Source: Anaerolineaceae bacterium UBA2274
GTDB taxonomy: Bacteria > Chloroflexota > Anaerolineae > Anaerolineales > Anaerolineaceae
Assembly (NCBI GenBank): GCA_002347705.1
Contig: DDWY01000007.1
Coordinates: 1-40,135, forward strand
Direction of reading: 5' to 3'
Length of the DNA: 40,135 nucleotides
In this document: one piece after another, positions 39,895-40,135 of the stretch
How positions within the stretch are numbered: the first letter of the stretch is position 1
Layout: the number at the start of each line of letters is the position of its first letter
The notes under the pieces: generated by a model
The model's input: the letters and a program-made list of their open reading frames with translations, nothing else
Database searches by the model: none
Told to the model about the DNA's origin: nothing
Position numbers and translations under genes: made by a program

Positions 39895-40135
39895 TTAAGC
39901 GCCTGAAGCGGGTTGCGCCTTAAAGCCGACCCCCGTCAAGAGTTTGACCAATCGTTTCAAATTGAGCGCCATCGCGGTAAAGAAGGCCTGCACCGCGAAC
40001 TTCACTTTGCCAAGATAGCGACAACGTCCCAAGCCATGCCCTTGCTTGGCTTCGCCAAATTTGCGCTCGATTTTGTAACGTTCTTTCAACCCCCGTTGAT
40101 ACTGGGGGGTTTTACGCAGGGCTATCCAGACCTCT
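39895..40135 (-). CDS. DDE transposase, C-terminal part (cut by window edge)
   Basis: The open frame runs from the window edge (EVWIALRKTPQYQRGLKERYKIERKFGEAK) to the stop at 39895 and includes HGLGRCRYLGKVKFAVQAFFTAMALNLKRL. This matches the C-terminal region of IS1182/IS5-type DDE transposases (DDE_Tnp_1 group), including the RxxIExxFgxaK motif that carries the last catalytic Glu. The start lies outside the window, so whether the element is complete cannot be judged. Confidence 0.85.
   Translation of the reverse strand, partial: EVWIALRKTPQYQRGLKERYKIERKFGEAKQGHGLGRCRYLGKVKFAVQAFFTAMALNLKRLVKLLTGVGFKAQPASGA

Overview
The window reads as chromosomal DNA of an anaerobic Chloroflexota bacterium, most likely of the class Anaerolineae. 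This is an inference from gene content: lipobox serpins, a DUF4173 membrane protein, an MGDG-synthase-like glycosyltransferase, PadR/HAAS pairs, P/T-linker lipoproteins and many interspersed palindromic repeats. No rRNA, tRNA or CRISPR array is visible.

Layout. 1-446 is repeat-rich. 447-3148 holds a two-gene hydrolase operon (S9 peptidase and monoacylglycerol-lipase-like enzyme). 3241-3986 is a graveyard of transposon pieces: a truncated IS200/IS605 TnpA and the tail of a REP-associated transposase. 4378-7984 encodes a DUF218 membrane protein and two tandem serpin lipoproteins. 8041-10781 carries degV and a DUF4173 protein. 10828-11666 is repeats. 11667-13767 holds an anchored protein of unknown function convergent with a PfkB-family protein that lacks the catalytic Asp.

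13825-23687 (minus strand) is a tightly overlapping phage-derived operon. In transcription order it encodes a small protein in the small-terminase position, the large terminase, a GH25 lysozyme, the portal, a protease-scaffold-capsid polyprotein, a holin, two small proteins, and two large tail or receptor-binding-like proteins. No integrase, repressor, replication gene, tail tube or tape measure is seen. A LexA-type palindrome (GAAC-N4-GTTC) lies just upstream. The capsid gene has a strong internal Shine-Dalgarno and ATG exactly at the protease/scaffold junction. This cluster is the best candidate for an undescribed system: a stripped-down, possibly domesticated, DNA-packaging particle.

23846-30321 holds an FMN-binding NimA-like protein, a YgjP-like metallopeptidase, two lipoproteins, an MFS exporter, a small LuxR-type regulator with a second LexA-like palindrome, and a glycolipid glycosyltransferase. 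30622-34487 holds a SixA-like phosphatase with a lysine-rich tail, a VanZ protein and two paralogous lipoproteins. 34543-39616 holds a DUF952-phosphatase fusion, a PadR regulator with its HAAS membrane partner, a double ferredoxin, and a two-gene operon with a nucleotidyl-cyclase-like protein. The right edge cuts a DDE transposase.

Four families of palindromic repeats fill the intergenic gaps. The largest (six copies) has nested GTAGGGTGGGTTGG arms. Copies of two smaller families occur near both ends of the window.
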